This document shows, piece after piece, positions 8,812-17,195 of a DNA stretch of 64,000 bases; within the stretch, counting starts at the first letter, position 1, and every line of letters starts with the position of its first letter. The position numbers and the translations under genes were made by a program. This DNA comes from Clostridium rectalis (GTDB lineage: Bacteria > Bacillota > Clostridia > Clostridiales > Clostridiaceae). The stretch spans positions 372,001-436,000 of the forward strand of contig NZ_UYZZ01000001.1 of NCBI RefSeq assembly GCF_900626095.1, written 5' to 3'. The notes below the pieces were generated by a model that was not told the origin of the DNA, searched no databases, and saw only the letters and a program-made list of their open reading frames with translations.

Positions 8812-9869
8812 TGAATGTTAGAAAATTATTACTGATAGGTATTAGTGCTTTTATGGTAACAGCGGTATCGTCTTGTAGTAATAAAAAAAATCATAATGAA
8901 ATAGAAAATGCTATTACTAAGCCCCAATATACAAATGTAATAGTTGCAGAAAATAAAGATGAAAATATAAAAATTTATGGTGTAAACAAAAAAGAATTAG
9001 CTAAAATAGAAGATAGAGAGAAGTTTTCACAAATATTATATACTAATAAAGATTCTACATTTGTATATTTAATGAAAGATAAAGAGAATGAAAAGAAAAA
9101 TAATATTAAGATTTTATCTAATAATGTTGAAGACACAATAAACAATTTTTTTTGGGCATCAGATTTAAATATGTCTCCAAATGGTGGAAAGATAGCATAT
9201 AGAACTTTTAAAAGAGAAGAGATAGATAGTATAGAGGGCTTAACTTTATATGATACAAATAAAAATATATCTATTAAATTTGATAGTAAAGTAACAATTT
9301 CAGGTAATTTATACACATGGATAAACGAGAAAGAAATTTTATATTATGGTGTGGATAGTGATACAGAAAAGAAGGGAATTTATAAATATAATACGGAAAC
9401 AAAAAAAGAAAATGTGTATTTAGAAAATATGGATGGCTACTGTATGTATTTTATGTATTTTGACAATAAATTATTAGTATTGTCAAGTAACAGGGATAAA
9501 GATAATCTTTATATCTATAATAATGGGCAGAAGTTATTATTGTCTAATAAAGTAAATAAGATATATAAGGGGATATATGATAAGTATAGAAAAATAATAT
9601 ATATTATAGCATCTGATTTAGATAGTGAGGCTACACTGTATAAAATTGATACTGAGAAAAATTTCATGGAGAGACTTACTTATGATTTGCCAGAAAAAGT
9701 AGACGAAAATGGTGGAATAGGCGTCTCAAGTGATGGACTTGTATATTATTGTGGATTTACATCATTAAATGATAATAGTAATGATGTATTTATGTATAAT
9801 CCAGAAGATAACTCCAATAATTTGATATCTGTAAACCCATCAAAATATCATATTTTTACTTCTAATTAA
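8808..9869 (+). CDS. putative lipoprotein with beta-propeller-like repeats
   Basis: I do not recognise a named family. Residues 1-22 form a signal peptide ending in VSSC, a lipobox with Cys23 as the likely lipidated residue, followed by a Lys/Asn-rich linker. The remainder resembles TolB/WD40-type propeller repeats, with recurring short strands such as ILYYGVDSDTEKKGIYKYN, LYIYNNG, LYKIDTE and VFMYNPED. It is coupled to dapF by an ATGA overlap and followed by a terminator. A cell-surface binding or scaffold role is an inference from the fold guess only. Confidence 0.72.
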   Translation: MMNVRKLLLIGISAFMVTAVSSCSNKKNHNEIENAITKPQYTNVIVAENKDENIKIYGVNKKELAKIEDREKFSQILYTNKDSTFVYLMKDKENEKKNNIKILSNNVEDTINNFFWASDLNMSPNGGKIAYRTFKREEIDSIEGLTLYDTNKNISIKFDSKVTISGNLYTWINEKEILYYGVDSDTEKKGIYKYNTETKKENVYLENMDGYCMYFMYFDNKLLVLSSNRDKDNLYIYNNGQKLLLSNKVNKIYKGIYDKYRKIIYIIASDLDSEATLYKIDTEKNFMERLTYDLPEKVDENGGIGVSSDGLVYYCGFTSLNDNSNDVFMYNPEDNSNNLISVNPSKYHIFTSN

Positions 9870-9903
9870 AAGGATAAATAGTTTTAAAACTATTTATCCT
9901 TTT
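9868..9903 (+). terminator. terminator after the dapF-lipoprotein pair
   Basis: AAAAGGATAAATAGTTTT pairs fully with AAAACTATTTATCCTTTT. The T-run is short (CTTTTC) but the stem is perfect and the stop codon abuts it. Confidence 0.7.
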
Positions 9904-9977
9904 CTGATTATTAAAAAGAAGTATGGGTATAATGATTAATGGAAAATAGTTACAAAATTTAAAGGAGCTTATTTCAT

Positions 9978-11414
9978 ATGGATGAATATTTAGATTTAAG
10001 TTTTACACAATTAAATATGGATGCATTAAAGTATGTGCCTATGGATATAGCAATTAATTACTGTATATTTCCGTTTAATATAAAGGATAAAAAGTTGTAC
10101 TTAGCTGTAACGGATAAATTTAATAGTAACATTATGGAAGAATTAAAATTTATTTTTAATGTTGATTTATTAACATTTAAATCAAACGAAGATGATATTA
10201 TAAATCTTATACATAAATATTATAGAAAATATGAAGTTAATAAAGTAGTTACTAGTTTAAAATATGATAAAAATGAAAAATTACAAGGACTTGAAATTAA
10301 TAAAGAGGTCTCACCAGTAGAAAAAATAACTAACTATATTATAGAGGAAGCTATTATAAAACATTCCAGTGATATACATATTGAACCTTTTCCTAAAGAA
10401 GCTATTATACGATTCAGAATAGATGGGATATTATATAAAATTAAGCAGATTCCATTAGATGTTTACTACAATTTATTAGGAAGGATAAAGATATTGTCTA
10501 ATATAGATACTACAGAAAAGAGAATTCCACAAGATGGAAAGTTTGTATATGAATTTAGAAGAAAAAAGTATGATTTAAGAGTATCTACACTACCAATTGT
10601 AGATGGAGAAAAACTAGCTATAAGAATATTGGATAAATCCGATAGATTTAAAAAATTAAGTTCTTTAGGTTTTAATAAACAAATAGATGAATCTATGAAA
10701 AATATAATAAATAAACGGCATGGAATTTTTCTTATAACTGGACCTACGGGAAGTGGTAAGTCTACTACCTTATATGCAATTTTAAATGAAATGGATAAAG
10801 AACATAAAAATATTATAACACTTGAAGATCCCATAGAATATTCAATAAAAGGTATAAATCAGGTCAATATAAATCCTAAAATTGGATTAGATTTCTCTTT
10901 AGGACTTAAAAGTATAGTAAGGCAGGATCCAGACATAATAATGATAGGTGAAATTAGGGATGAAGAAACTGCTCAGATGGCCATAAGAGCTGCAATTACA
11001 GGTCATTTAGTTTTGGCAACAATGCATACTAATGATGCTATTTCATCAATTTTAAGACTAATAGATATGGGGGTACCTACATATTTGTTGGCAGATGCAA
11101 TGATAGGAGTAATGGCACAAAGATTAATTAGAAAATTATGTCCTTATTGTAAGGAAAAAGAAAGTAATGAATCAGCTTATTATATATATAGTTCAAAAGG
11201 ATGCAAAAAGTGTAATAATGGGTATTTTGGCAGAATTGCAGTTTGTGAGTTAGTAGAGTTTACAAATGAGCATAAAAGATTAATTGCAAAGGGTTTCAGT
11301 ATAGATAGATTAAGAGAATTTAGTATAAAACATGGTATGAAAACATTGAAAAATAATGGAATGGAACTAGTTGAAAGTGGCAAAACTTCAATGCAAGAAA
11401 TTATTAATTTGTAA
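9978..11414 (+). CDS. pilB: type IV pilus assembly ATPase (PilB/GspE family)
   Basis: Cytoplasmic hexameric ATPase that drives pilus extension. N-terminal GspE/MshEN-like region at about residues 1-95. The ATPase core has Walker A GPTGSGKST (255-263), Asp box TLEDPIEY (281-288), Walker B IIMIGEIRD (320-328) and His box (341-352). A four-Cys zinc motif (Cys388, Cys391, Cys409, Cys412) is typical of extension ATPases. AAAGGAG lies upstream. It is the first gene of a pilus operon that continues with pilC and pseudopilins. No retraction ATPase pilT is present in the window. Confidence 0.95.
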   Translation: MDEYLDLSFTQLNMDALKYVPMDIAINYCIFPFNIKDKKLYLAVTDKFNSNIMEELKFIFNVDLLTFKSNEDDIINLIHKYYRKYEVNKVVTSLKYDKNEKLQGLEINKEVSPVEKITNYIIEEAIIKHSSDIHIEPFPKEAIIRFRIDGILYKIKQIPLDVYYNLLGRIKILSNIDTTEKRIPQDGKFVYEFRRKKYDLRVSTLPIVDGEKLAIRILDKSDRFKKLSSLGFNKQIDESMKNIINKRHGIFLITGPTGSGKSTTLYAILNEMDKEHKNIITLEDPIEYSIKGINQVNINPKIGLDFSLGLKSIVRQDPDIIMIGEIRDEETAQMAIRAAITGHLVLATMHTNDAISSILRLIDMGVPTYLLADAMIGVMAQRLIRKLCPYCKEKESNESAYYIYSSKGCKKCNNGYFGRIAVCELVEFTNEHKRLIAKGFSIDRLREFSIKHGMKTLKNNGMELVESGKTSMQEIINL

Positions 11415-11427
11415 AGGAGGGAATAAA

Positions 11428-12624
11428 ATCTATTATTATAAAGCTATAAATTTAGAGGGAAAAGAAATAGAGGGTAACTATAATGGTAAAAGCATAGAAA
11501 ACTTAACTTTGAATCTAAAAAGTAGAGGTTTTTTTATTATAAAATACAGAAAAACTTTAAATTTAAAAGAAAAAATTAAAATATACAAACCTTCCAATAA
11601 GAGCATATATATTTTTTGCAAACAGTTAACAATTCTATTGTCCTCAGGAGTTACCATTACTCAATCCATTAATATATTGTCAGAAAACAATAGTAACAAA
11701 ATATTTAAGAGCAGTTTATTAGATATAAATAAAAATCTATTAGAGGGAAAAAGTTTATCCAGTAGTATGAAAAAATATAAGTTAATATATCCTAGTTTAT
11801 TAATAGAAATGATTTGGATTGGGGAGAAAAGCGGAACATTATCAACAGTATTAGAAAAACTAACTATATTTTATGAACAACAATATAAAATGGATAATAA
11901 ATTAAGAAAGGCTTTAGTTTACCCTATAGTATTATGTTTAGTGTCTTTTATATCAATATTATTTTTAATAAATAATATATTACCACAATTCATAGACATT
12001 CTTAAAAACACATCTGTATCAATACCCAAGCAAACTAGTTTTATTATATATACTTTTAAATTTTTTCATAGATATAAATTTATTATATTAATAGTTTTTA
12101 TTTTTTTAATAATGTTTTTGCATAAGTATTTTAAAAGTGAAAGAGGAGATTACAATTTATCTAAAGTTAAATTAAAATTTCCTATTCTAAAAAATATATA
12201 TTCCAATTTGTATATTTATAAAATATGCACAACATTAGGTATTATAATAAAATCTGGAATGAATATAAATCAATCTTTTGAAATACTATCATCCGTTGTA
12301 AAAAATAAAATTATAGAGAGAAAAATTATAGATGTCAAGGAATGTATTCAGCAGGGAGAAACTTTAACCAATTCCTTTAAGAATAATTACTTATTTAATT
12401 CAAACTTTTTATCAATGATATATGTAGGAGAAGAAAGTGGTAATTTGGATAATGTGTTTATCACATTAGGAAAACTATCAGAGGAACAAGTGTATATTAC
12501 TTTAGATAGTATGATAAAACTAATTGAGCCAATTATAATACTTGTTGTGTCAATTATAATTCTTATAATTATCTTATCTATAGCAGTCCCTATGTTAGAT
12601 ATTATAGATACGTGTATAGATTAA
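11428..12624 (+). CDS. pilC: type IV pilus inner-membrane platform protein (PilC/GspF family), AUC start
   Basis: Two GspF domains of about 120 residues each and three long hydrophobic segments identify the platform protein that couples the PilB ATPase to pilus growth. Conserved GspF blocks are QLTILLSSGVTITQSI and EMIWIGEKSGTLSTVL, repeated in the second half as GIIIKSGMNINQSF and MIYVGEESGNLDNVF. No ATG, GTG or TTG lies near the expected N-terminus. GGAGGG at 11416-11421 is six bases before ATC 11428, giving IYYYKAINLEGKEIEG, the usual GspF beginning. The nearest canonical option, TTG 11371, is deep inside pilB and lacks a ribosome site. Confidence 0.88.
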   Translation: MYYYKAINLEGKEIEGNYNGKSIENLTLNLKSRGFFIIKYRKTLNLKEKIKIYKPSNKSIYIFCKQLTILLSSGVTITQSINILSENNSNKIFKSSLLDINKNLLEGKSLSSSMKKYKLIYPSLLIEMIWIGEKSGTLSTVLEKLTIFYEQQYKMDNKLRKALVYPIVLCLVSFISILFLINNILPQFIDILKNTSVSIPKQTSFIIYTFKFFHRYKFIILIVFIFLIMFLHKYFKSERGDYNLSKVKLKFPILKNIYSNLYIYKICTTLGIIIKSGMNINQSFEILSSVVKNKIIERKIIDVKECIQQGETLTNSFKNNYLFNSNFLSMIYVGEESGNLDNVFITLGKLSEEQVYITLDSMIKLIEPIIILVVSIIILIIILSIAVPMLDIIDTCID

Positions 12625-12640
12625 AGAAAGGAGAAGTATT

Positions 12641-13027
12641 GTGAGAAAACATAAAAATGGATTTACTATAGTAGAACTTTTAATAGTAATGTCCATAATA
12701 TTTATACTAATGGGGTTTATATTACCAAGATTTAAGGGGTATCAGACAAAGGCTAAGAAGCTAAAGGTTGAAAATTATGCCAGGCAACTATATACAGCAG
12801 TAATGGCAAGTTATGGAGAAAATAATGGAAAGTTAGAAACAGAAAAAATAGAAAAAGATATAGAACAATTAGTAGGAATTTTAGAAGGGAAGGATGATTC
12901 TGTTGCAGTTTCTGTAATAGATGATAATGCTATTATAGATTTTAGTTTAGATAGTAATAAATATAACATGGTAGTACATGAAGATGGATATACTTTAAGG
13001 GATTCTAAAGGAGAGATTATAAAATGA
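12641..13027 (+). CDS. type IV pilin (PilA-like), likely major subunit
   Basis: A short basic leader ends in NG before FTIVELLIVMSII, a class III/type IV prepilin cleavage site with Glu5 and a long hydrophobic N-terminal helix. The mature protein is about 120 residues with a small globular domain, the size of clostridial pilins. The start is GTG 12641 behind AAAGGAGAAG. It lies directly after pilC. Calling it the major subunit is an inference from position and the best-conserved prepilin motif. No prepilin peptidase is encoded in the window. Confidence 0.88.
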   Translation: MRKHKNGFTIVELLIVMSIIFILMGFILPRFKGYQTKAKKLKVENYARQLYTAVMASYGENNGKLETEKIEKDIEQLVGILEGKDDSVAVSVIDDNAIIDFSLDSNKYNMVVHEDGYTLRDSKGEIIK

Positions 13028-13055
13028 GGTTAGGTATTTAAAAGAGGGAGATAAT

Positions 13056-13508
13056 GTGAAAATTACTAATAAAAATGGGTATATGTTAGTTGAAGTTATT
13101 TTAAGTTTAACTATAGTTTTTTTTATATCAACCATATTTATGTTAAACATAAATGGAATAAAAAGTTTACTGAATAATATTCAAAATGATTTTTGTAGTA
13201 GCTCTATACTAAATTTTATCAATAATAGCAAGGAGTATTGTAGATATAATCAAACTAATGGAGCGGTTGTTTTTGTATATAAAGAGAATAAGCTTATGTT
13301 TTATAGTAATAGGAAAAAAATATATGAGTATAAATTACCGCAAAAATTTAATATATATTATGTTAATGCTAGGAATAATGAAATAAGAATTGATAAAACA
13401 GGGTTTAGTAGCGATGCATGTACAATATGTTATAAAGATGGAAAGGGGAAAGAACACAAAATAACTATGTGTGTTGGAACTTCACATGTACAAATACAGG
13501 AAAGATGA
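13056..13508 (+). CDS. pseudopilin, type IV prepilin-like
   Basis: The prepilin signature NGYMLVEVILSLTIVFF gives cleavage after Gly8, with Tyr at +1 and Glu at +5, then a hydrophobic helix. The soluble part (about 110 residues) contains Cys residues (ACTICYKDG) and no recognised domain. The start is GTG 13056 behind GAGGGAG. Its end overlaps the next pseudopilin by 23 bases, showing tight operon packing. A minor (tip or priming) pilin is likely but not assigned to GspH/I/J types. Confidence 0.8.
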   Translation: MKITNKNGYMLVEVILSLTIVFFISTIFMLNINGIKSLLNNIQNDFCSSSILNFINNSKEYCRYNQTNGAVVFVYKENKLMFYSNRKKIYEYKLPQKFNIYYVNARNNEIRIDKTGFSSDACTICYKDGKGKEHKITMCVGTSHVQIQER

Positions 13509-13914
13509 AAAGGGTTTTATACTAATAGAGGTTCTATGCTCTATTTTAGTATTTATAGCCATATGTACTATATCTTTTAAAGTAATAATAAGTGCTTTTA
13601 AATTAAAAACATATAATGAAAATTTATATTATTATGCAAGGTTTTTATCAGAGGTTAAAAACTGTATTATATATAATGACTTAGACATTCATAAGGAAGA
13701 CAAAGAAGTTTATATTTGGGGAAAGGATATGAAACTTGGAATTTTAAAGGAAAATAACTTAATTGATATTAAAAAGGAGACTCCTCCATCAAAACCTCCA
13801 TATTTGATTATAAAAGTTAATAAATTTCATGAGAACAAAGAAGAAATATTATTAAGCATAATGCTTGAAAAGGAAAATATAGAATGTAATTTTATTAGAG
13901 GAGGTTCTAGATGA
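13486..13914 (+). CDS. pseudopilin, type IV prepilin-like
   Basis: MYKYRKDEKGFILIEVLCSILVF carries the cleavage Gly, Phe+1 and Glu+5, followed by the hydrophobic helix; about 142 residues in all. I chose ATG 13486 because it gives the usual short basic leader; a GTG at 13471 would add five residues. No clear ribosome site is visible, so translation probably depends on the upstream overlapping gene. It overlaps the following pseudopilin gene by four bases. Confidence 0.78.
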   Translation: MYKYRKDEKGFILIEVLCSILVFIAICTISFKVIISAFKLKTYNENLYYYARFLSEVKNCIIYNDLDIHKEDKEVYIWGKDMKLGILKENNLIDIKKETPPSKPPYLIIKVNKFHENKEEILLSIMLEKENIECNFIRGGSR

Positions 13915-14372
13915 AAAAAGGATTTACATTAGTAGAGATGATAATATCTATAAGTTTAATGTTAAGCATATATACCATGGGATTTAAGGTGATGACCCAA
14001 TATCTACACTATTATAAAAAAGAACAAAATTATGCAGTTAACGAATTTTATGCAAATGAAGCTTTTATTTTTATTGAAGAACAAATTCATAGGGCAGATA
14101 ATGTAGAACTTTTAAATAATATGGGAAAATCAGAACTAAAACTATGTAAAAATGGCATGGAAAATTATATAAAATTAAAAGGGAAAAAACTAATTTTAAC
14201 ATATGGGAATAGTGATACAGGTTACCATAATAATATCTTAGTAAATATAAAAGGGTTAAATATGTATAAAAAAGGAAATGTTTTATATCTAGCTATAATT
14301 ACAGAAATGGGGAGTGAATACGAAAGGTGTATAGGAATACCGAAGAAAAAGGTTTTATCCTTGTATATATAA
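13911..14372 (+). CDS. pseudopilin, type IV prepilin-like (GspJ/ComGF-like size)
   Basis: MKKGFTLVEMIISISLML is a classic prepilin start with a very short leader, Phe+1 and Glu+5. The 153-residue protein has a soluble domain of about 110 residues. AGAGGAGG precedes the ATG, which overlaps the previous stop as ATGA. A tiny fifth pseudopilin starts inside its 3' end in another frame. The GspJ/ComGF comparison rests on position after other pseudopilins, not on sequence identity. Confidence 0.8.
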   Translation: MKKGFTLVEMIISISLMLSIYTMGFKVMTQYLHYYKKEQNYAVNEFYANEAFIFIEEQIHRADNVELLNNMGKSELKLCKNGMENYIKLKGKKLILTYGNSDTGYHNNILVNIKGLNMYKKGNVLYLAIITEMGSEYERCIGIPKKKVLSLYI

Positions 14373-14485
14373 TATTTATAGGTATAGTTTGTTTAACTAT
14401 TTCTCTGTATATTTTTAAAATTCAGTATATGAGATTTGAGAATACAAAATCTTATATGAAAACTTTAAATATACGCTATAGATAA
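14327..14485 (+). CDS. tiny pseudopilin-like protein, 52 residues, lacking Glu5
   Basis: A frame open from GTG 14327 to TAA 14483-14485 encodes YRNTEEKGFILVYIIFIG, then the rest of a hydrophobic helix and a short basic tail. EKG-FILV matches a prepilin cleavage site, but the fifth mature residue is Tyr instead of Glu, as in GspK/PilX-type tip pseudopilins. The gene overlaps the preceding pseudopilin by 46 bases and lies upstream of the pilM-like gene. The ribosome site is weak (GGGGAG 12-13 bases upstream). There is almost no globular domain, so it may be a remnant or a miniature minor pilin. Confidence 0.6.
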   Translation: MYRNTEEKGFILVYIIFIGIVCLTISLYIFKIQYMRFENTKSYMKTLNIRYR

Positions 14486-14515
14486 TCTATTGGGTAAGTA
14501 GGAAGGTGATAATTT

Positions 14516-15277
14516 TTGTTTAAGAAAAATACTTTGCTTGAAATAGATAAGAAAAAAATATATATTAATAGATTAAATAAAAAAAATGTTTTTAAAAAAA
14601 CAATAAGAATTACAAAGGATAAAGAAATTAGAAAAGAAGATTTAACAAATAGTAAATTAAAGGTTTGTTTAAAAAATAGAAATATATTTATGTTATTAGA
14701 AGAAGAAAAAATCTTTATAAAACTTATAACCATTCCAAAAGTTAAAGGAAAGTCATTAGATACAATAATTAAAGGTGAAATAAAATGCTATTTTAAATAT
14801 AATAAAGATATTATATATTCCTATAATATATATAAAGAATATGAAAAAACTTTAGAGGTGCTATTATTTTGTGTGAAATGGGATGATATTTTTATATTGA
14901 GAGATTTTCTTCATAATAACAATAGTGTTAAATCTATATGGTTGGTGCAGATATGCTTTTTACAATATTGTAAAGATAGATTTAAAGAGGAAGACTTTAT
15001 ATTTTCCTTTATTTTTAAGGATAATTTATATTTATTGGCTTGTAAAAATGGGAAATTAATTAATAATAATATTATTAAAAAATTTTATGACTATGAGTTT
15101 TTTTATAAAAATTTGTATGAATTTATAGAGGATTGTAATGACAAAAAGATTAATTTAAATCTAAAATCAATTTATATAGCTAATTTTAAAGATAAGTTTG
15201 AGTTATTTAAGGAGGGTATATCATATAAGATACATAATTTAGGGAACATAAATAGAGAGGAATTGATAAATTTTTAG
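14516..15277 (+). CDS. putative type IV pilus PilM-like protein
   Basis: The 253-residue protein is assigned mainly by position: it precedes genes with PilN- and PilO-like architecture. Its N-terminus (TLLEIDKKKIYINRL) resembles the first strands of the PilM actin-like fold. The region around IPKVKGKSLDTIIKGEIKCYFKYN resembles the PilM segment that follows. There are no membrane segments, so it should be cytoplasmic. It is Lys- and Asn-rich and quite divergent. The start is TTG 14516 behind GGAAGGTGAT. Function would be an inner platform scaffold with PilN/PilO. Confidence 0.62.
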   Translation: MFKKNTLLEIDKKKIYINRLNKKNVFKKTIRITKDKEIRKEDLTNSKLKVCLKNRNIFMLLEEEKIFIKLITIPKVKGKSLDTIIKGEIKCYFKYNKDIIYSYNIYKEYEKTLEVLLFCVKWDDIFILRDFLHNNNSVKSIWLVQICFLQYCKDRFKEEDFIFSFIFKDNLYLLACKNGKLINNNIIKKFYDYEFFYKNLYEFIEDCNDKKINLNLKSIYIANFKDKFELFKEGISYKIHNLGNINREELINF

Positions 15278-15297
15278 ATTAATAGGATGGATTTATT

Positions 15298-15750
15298 ATG
15301 GGAAAAATAAATTTTTTGCCTTATTGGTATAAAAAGGAAGAACAAAAAAGAGACAATAAAAAAATTAAAGGAATAATAATTGTAGAGATTTTTATATTCT
15401 CTATACTTATATTTTTAGTTATGTATAACAAACCTAAGTTAGAAGAATTATATAATTTAAAGAAGAAAAAGGAAATTAATTTTCAGAGAAATTCAAAGAC
15501 AAAAGAGGATGGTGTTGAAAAGTGTTTCTATGCTGTTGAGAATTTATTCAAACAGGATATTGAGTATAAAAGTATTTTTATAGATAAAGATTTTGTTTTT
15601 ATAGAAGTTGATTTTGATAAGTTAAATGATTATAAAAAATTTATAGAGCTCATAGAGCATGAGAATATTCAAATTTTAAGTGTTAAAAAAATGGATAATA
15701 CAAATAAAAAATATAATTATAAATTGAGTGTGAAAATAAATGAAAAATAA
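15298..15750 (+). CDS. putative type IV pilus PilN-like protein
   Basis: MGKINFLPYWYKKEE matches the N-terminal INLLP motif of PilN, which binds PilM. It is followed by a single membrane helix (about residues 25-41) and a periplasm-type domain of about 105 residues. ATTTATTATG precedes the start without a strong ribosome site. It overlaps the following PilO-like gene by 11 bases. Position between PilM-like and PilO-like genes supports the call. The equivalent in Gram-positive pili is less studied. Confidence 0.68.
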   Translation: MGKINFLPYWYKKEEQKRDNKKIKGIIIVEIFIFSILIFLVMYNKPKLEELYNLKKKKEINFQRNSKTKEDGVEKCFYAVENLFKQDIEYKSIFIDKDFVFIEVDFDKLNDYKKFIELIEHENIQILSVKKMDNTNKKYNYKLSVKINEK

Positions 15751-16141
15751 GAAAAGTGTACTAATAGTCTTCCTATTGTTTTTTGGTATAATAGGATTAA
15801 GTATTATAAATATTAAAAAAATAAGGGATATTAAGAATTTAAATTACATAATTAATAATAAAAATAACATAGAAATATATAAGGAAGATAAAAAATTTTC
15901 CTATAGTGATATCATAGAATGTAGCGAAAAAGATAATAGAATAAATATTTTACATTTTAAAAGAGAAAATAATAATACAATAAAATTAGATTTAGAATTT
16001 AATGGAGATATTAGGGAGATACATGATTTAATTTCATTTTTCAAAAATAAGAATGGATATAAAAATATACATAATATAAATTTATTAAATAAAGATAATA
16101 AAACATATAGTAATTTAAAAATAAATTTCACAGATAGATAA
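15740..16141 (+). CDS. putative type IV pilus PilO-like protein
   Basis: The 133-residue protein has a short basic N-terminus, one membrane helix (about residues 7-25) and an extracytoplasmic domain with a ferredoxin-like pattern (LDLEFNGDIREIHDLISFFKN), as in PilO. It is assigned by topology and by position as the last gene of the pilus operon. Its TAA stop (16139-16141) is in the same frame as aroK, which begins within about 13 bases. Confidence 0.6.
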   Translation: MKNKKSVLIVFLLFFGIIGLSIINIKKIRDIKNLNYIINNKNNIEIYKEDKKFSYSDIIECSEKDNRINILHFKRENNNTIKLDLEFNGDIREIHDLISFFKNKNGYKNIHNINLLNKDNKTYSNLKINFTDR

Positions 16142-16153
16142 GGGGGAGTAAAA

Positions 16154-16651
16154 ATAAATATAATTTTAATAGGTATGCCTGGGGCAGGGAAAAGTACATT
16201 AGGTAGAATGTTAGCATTAAAATTAAACTGCAAATTTATAGATACAGATAAATGTATAGAAGAAAGAGAAAATATGAGTGTAAGTAGTATATTTAAAGAA
16301 AAAGGGGAAAATTATTTTAGAAATTTAGAGACACAAATTGTTTCTGAATTAAGTTTTATAAAAAATTGTGTTATATCTACAGGGGGAGGCACGCCTATTT
16401 TTAATAATAATCTGCAAAAATTAAATGCTTTAGGCACTACTGTCTTTTTAAATGTTTCAATTGATGAACTTTTTAAAAGAAATAATCTAAATATTGAAAG
16501 ACCGTTGCTTAAAGTAAATATGAAAGAAAGATTAAGTAATATGTATAAAAATAGATTACCCATTTACAATAAAGCAAAAATAATAATAGATATTACTGAT
16601 TTTAATATTAAGGAAAGTTTAAATAAAATATTACAACTTGTGAGAAAATGA
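16154..16651 (+). CDS. aroK: shikimate kinase, apparent AUA start
   Basis: Phosphorylates shikimate in the chorismate pathway. The sequence INIILIGMPGAGKST contains the first strand and Walker A motif. Further blocks are FIDTDKCIEERE (shikimate-binding Asp), the loop STGGGTP, and ERPLL (lid region). The only ATG nearby (16175) would remove strand 1 and the first Gly of Walker A. Between the in-frame pilO stop (16139-16141) and that ATG there is no ATG, GTG, TTG or CTG. GGGGGAG at 16142-16148 is five bases before ATA 16154, the best start candidate. Length from there is 165 residues, normal for AroK. Confidence 0.9.
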   Translation: MNIILIGMPGAGKSTLGRMLALKLNCKFIDTDKCIEERENMSVSSIFKEKGENYFRNLETQIVSELSFIKNCVISTGGGTPIFNNNLQKLNALGTTVFLNVSIDELFKRNNLNIERPLLKVNMKERLSNMYKNRLPIYNKAKIIIDITDFNIKESLNKILQLVRK

Positions 16652-16670
16652 AATAAATATACAATATTAT

Positions 16671-16699
16671 TTGCAAATAATCACAAGTTTTGATAAAAT
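16671..16699 (+). promoter_or_regulatory. sigma-A promoter upstream of aroQ
   Basis: TTGCAA at 16671-16676 and TAAAAT at 16694-16699 are spaced by exactly 17 bases. The promoter lies 56 bases upstream of the chosen aroQ start and would serve the aroQ-peptidase pair. Confidence 0.6.
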
Positions 16700-16754
16700 A
16701 TCATTGTTCAATGAAGGAGAATATATCTATAAATTTTATGGAGATGAAAATTAT

Positions 16755-17195
16755 TTGAAGAAAATATTAATTATAAATGGACCTAATTTGAATCTTTTGG
16801 GAGTTAGAGAAAAGGAGATATATGGATCTTTAACTTTAAATGATATAAATAAAATTTTGATTAAAAAATTTAAAAATGTAAGTTTATATTTCTATCAAGG
16901 TAACATAGAAGGTGAAATAGTATCAAAAATAGGGGAATCTATAGGTAAATATGATGGTATTGTTATAAATCCAGGAGCCTATTCACACTATAGTATAGCT
17001 ATTCTTGATGCTATAAGAAGCATAGATATTCCGGTTATTGAGATCCACTTAAGTAATATATACAATAGAGAAGAGTATAGAAGGAAGAGTGTAACGGCTC
17101 AAGGGTGTAAAGGTATAATAAGTGGTTTTGGATATTATGGGTATATTATGGCTATAAATGCACTAATAAATAAGTGCTTTGGGGGTGAAAGATAA
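16755..17195 (+). CDS. aroQ: 3-dehydroquinate dehydratase, type II
   Basis: Type II dehydroquinase of the shikimate pathway. KKILIINGPNLNLLGVREKEIYG is the family N-terminus, with Tyr in the EIYG motif as catalytic base. NPGAYSHYSIAILDAI, EIHLSNIYNREEYRRKS (catalytic His) and GFGYYGY follow. I chose TTG 16755 because GGAGATG lies eight bases upstream and it gives the standard 146 residues. The frame is open further upstream but that part contains the promoter. It follows aroK, grouping two shikimate genes. Confidence 0.94.
   Translation: MKKILIINGPNLNLLGVREKEIYGSLTLNDINKILIKKFKNVSLYFYQGNIEGEIVSKIGESIGKYDGIVINPGAYSHYSIAILDAIRSIDIPVIEIHLSNIYNREEYRRKSVTAQGCKGIISGFGYYGYIMAINALINKCFGGER

Noticed and set aside
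16711-16758. A 15-codon frame (ATG to TGA) ending at the aroQ start, with GGAG inside.
   Set aside because: No ribosome site of its own and no regulatory pattern; probably the aroQ leader only.
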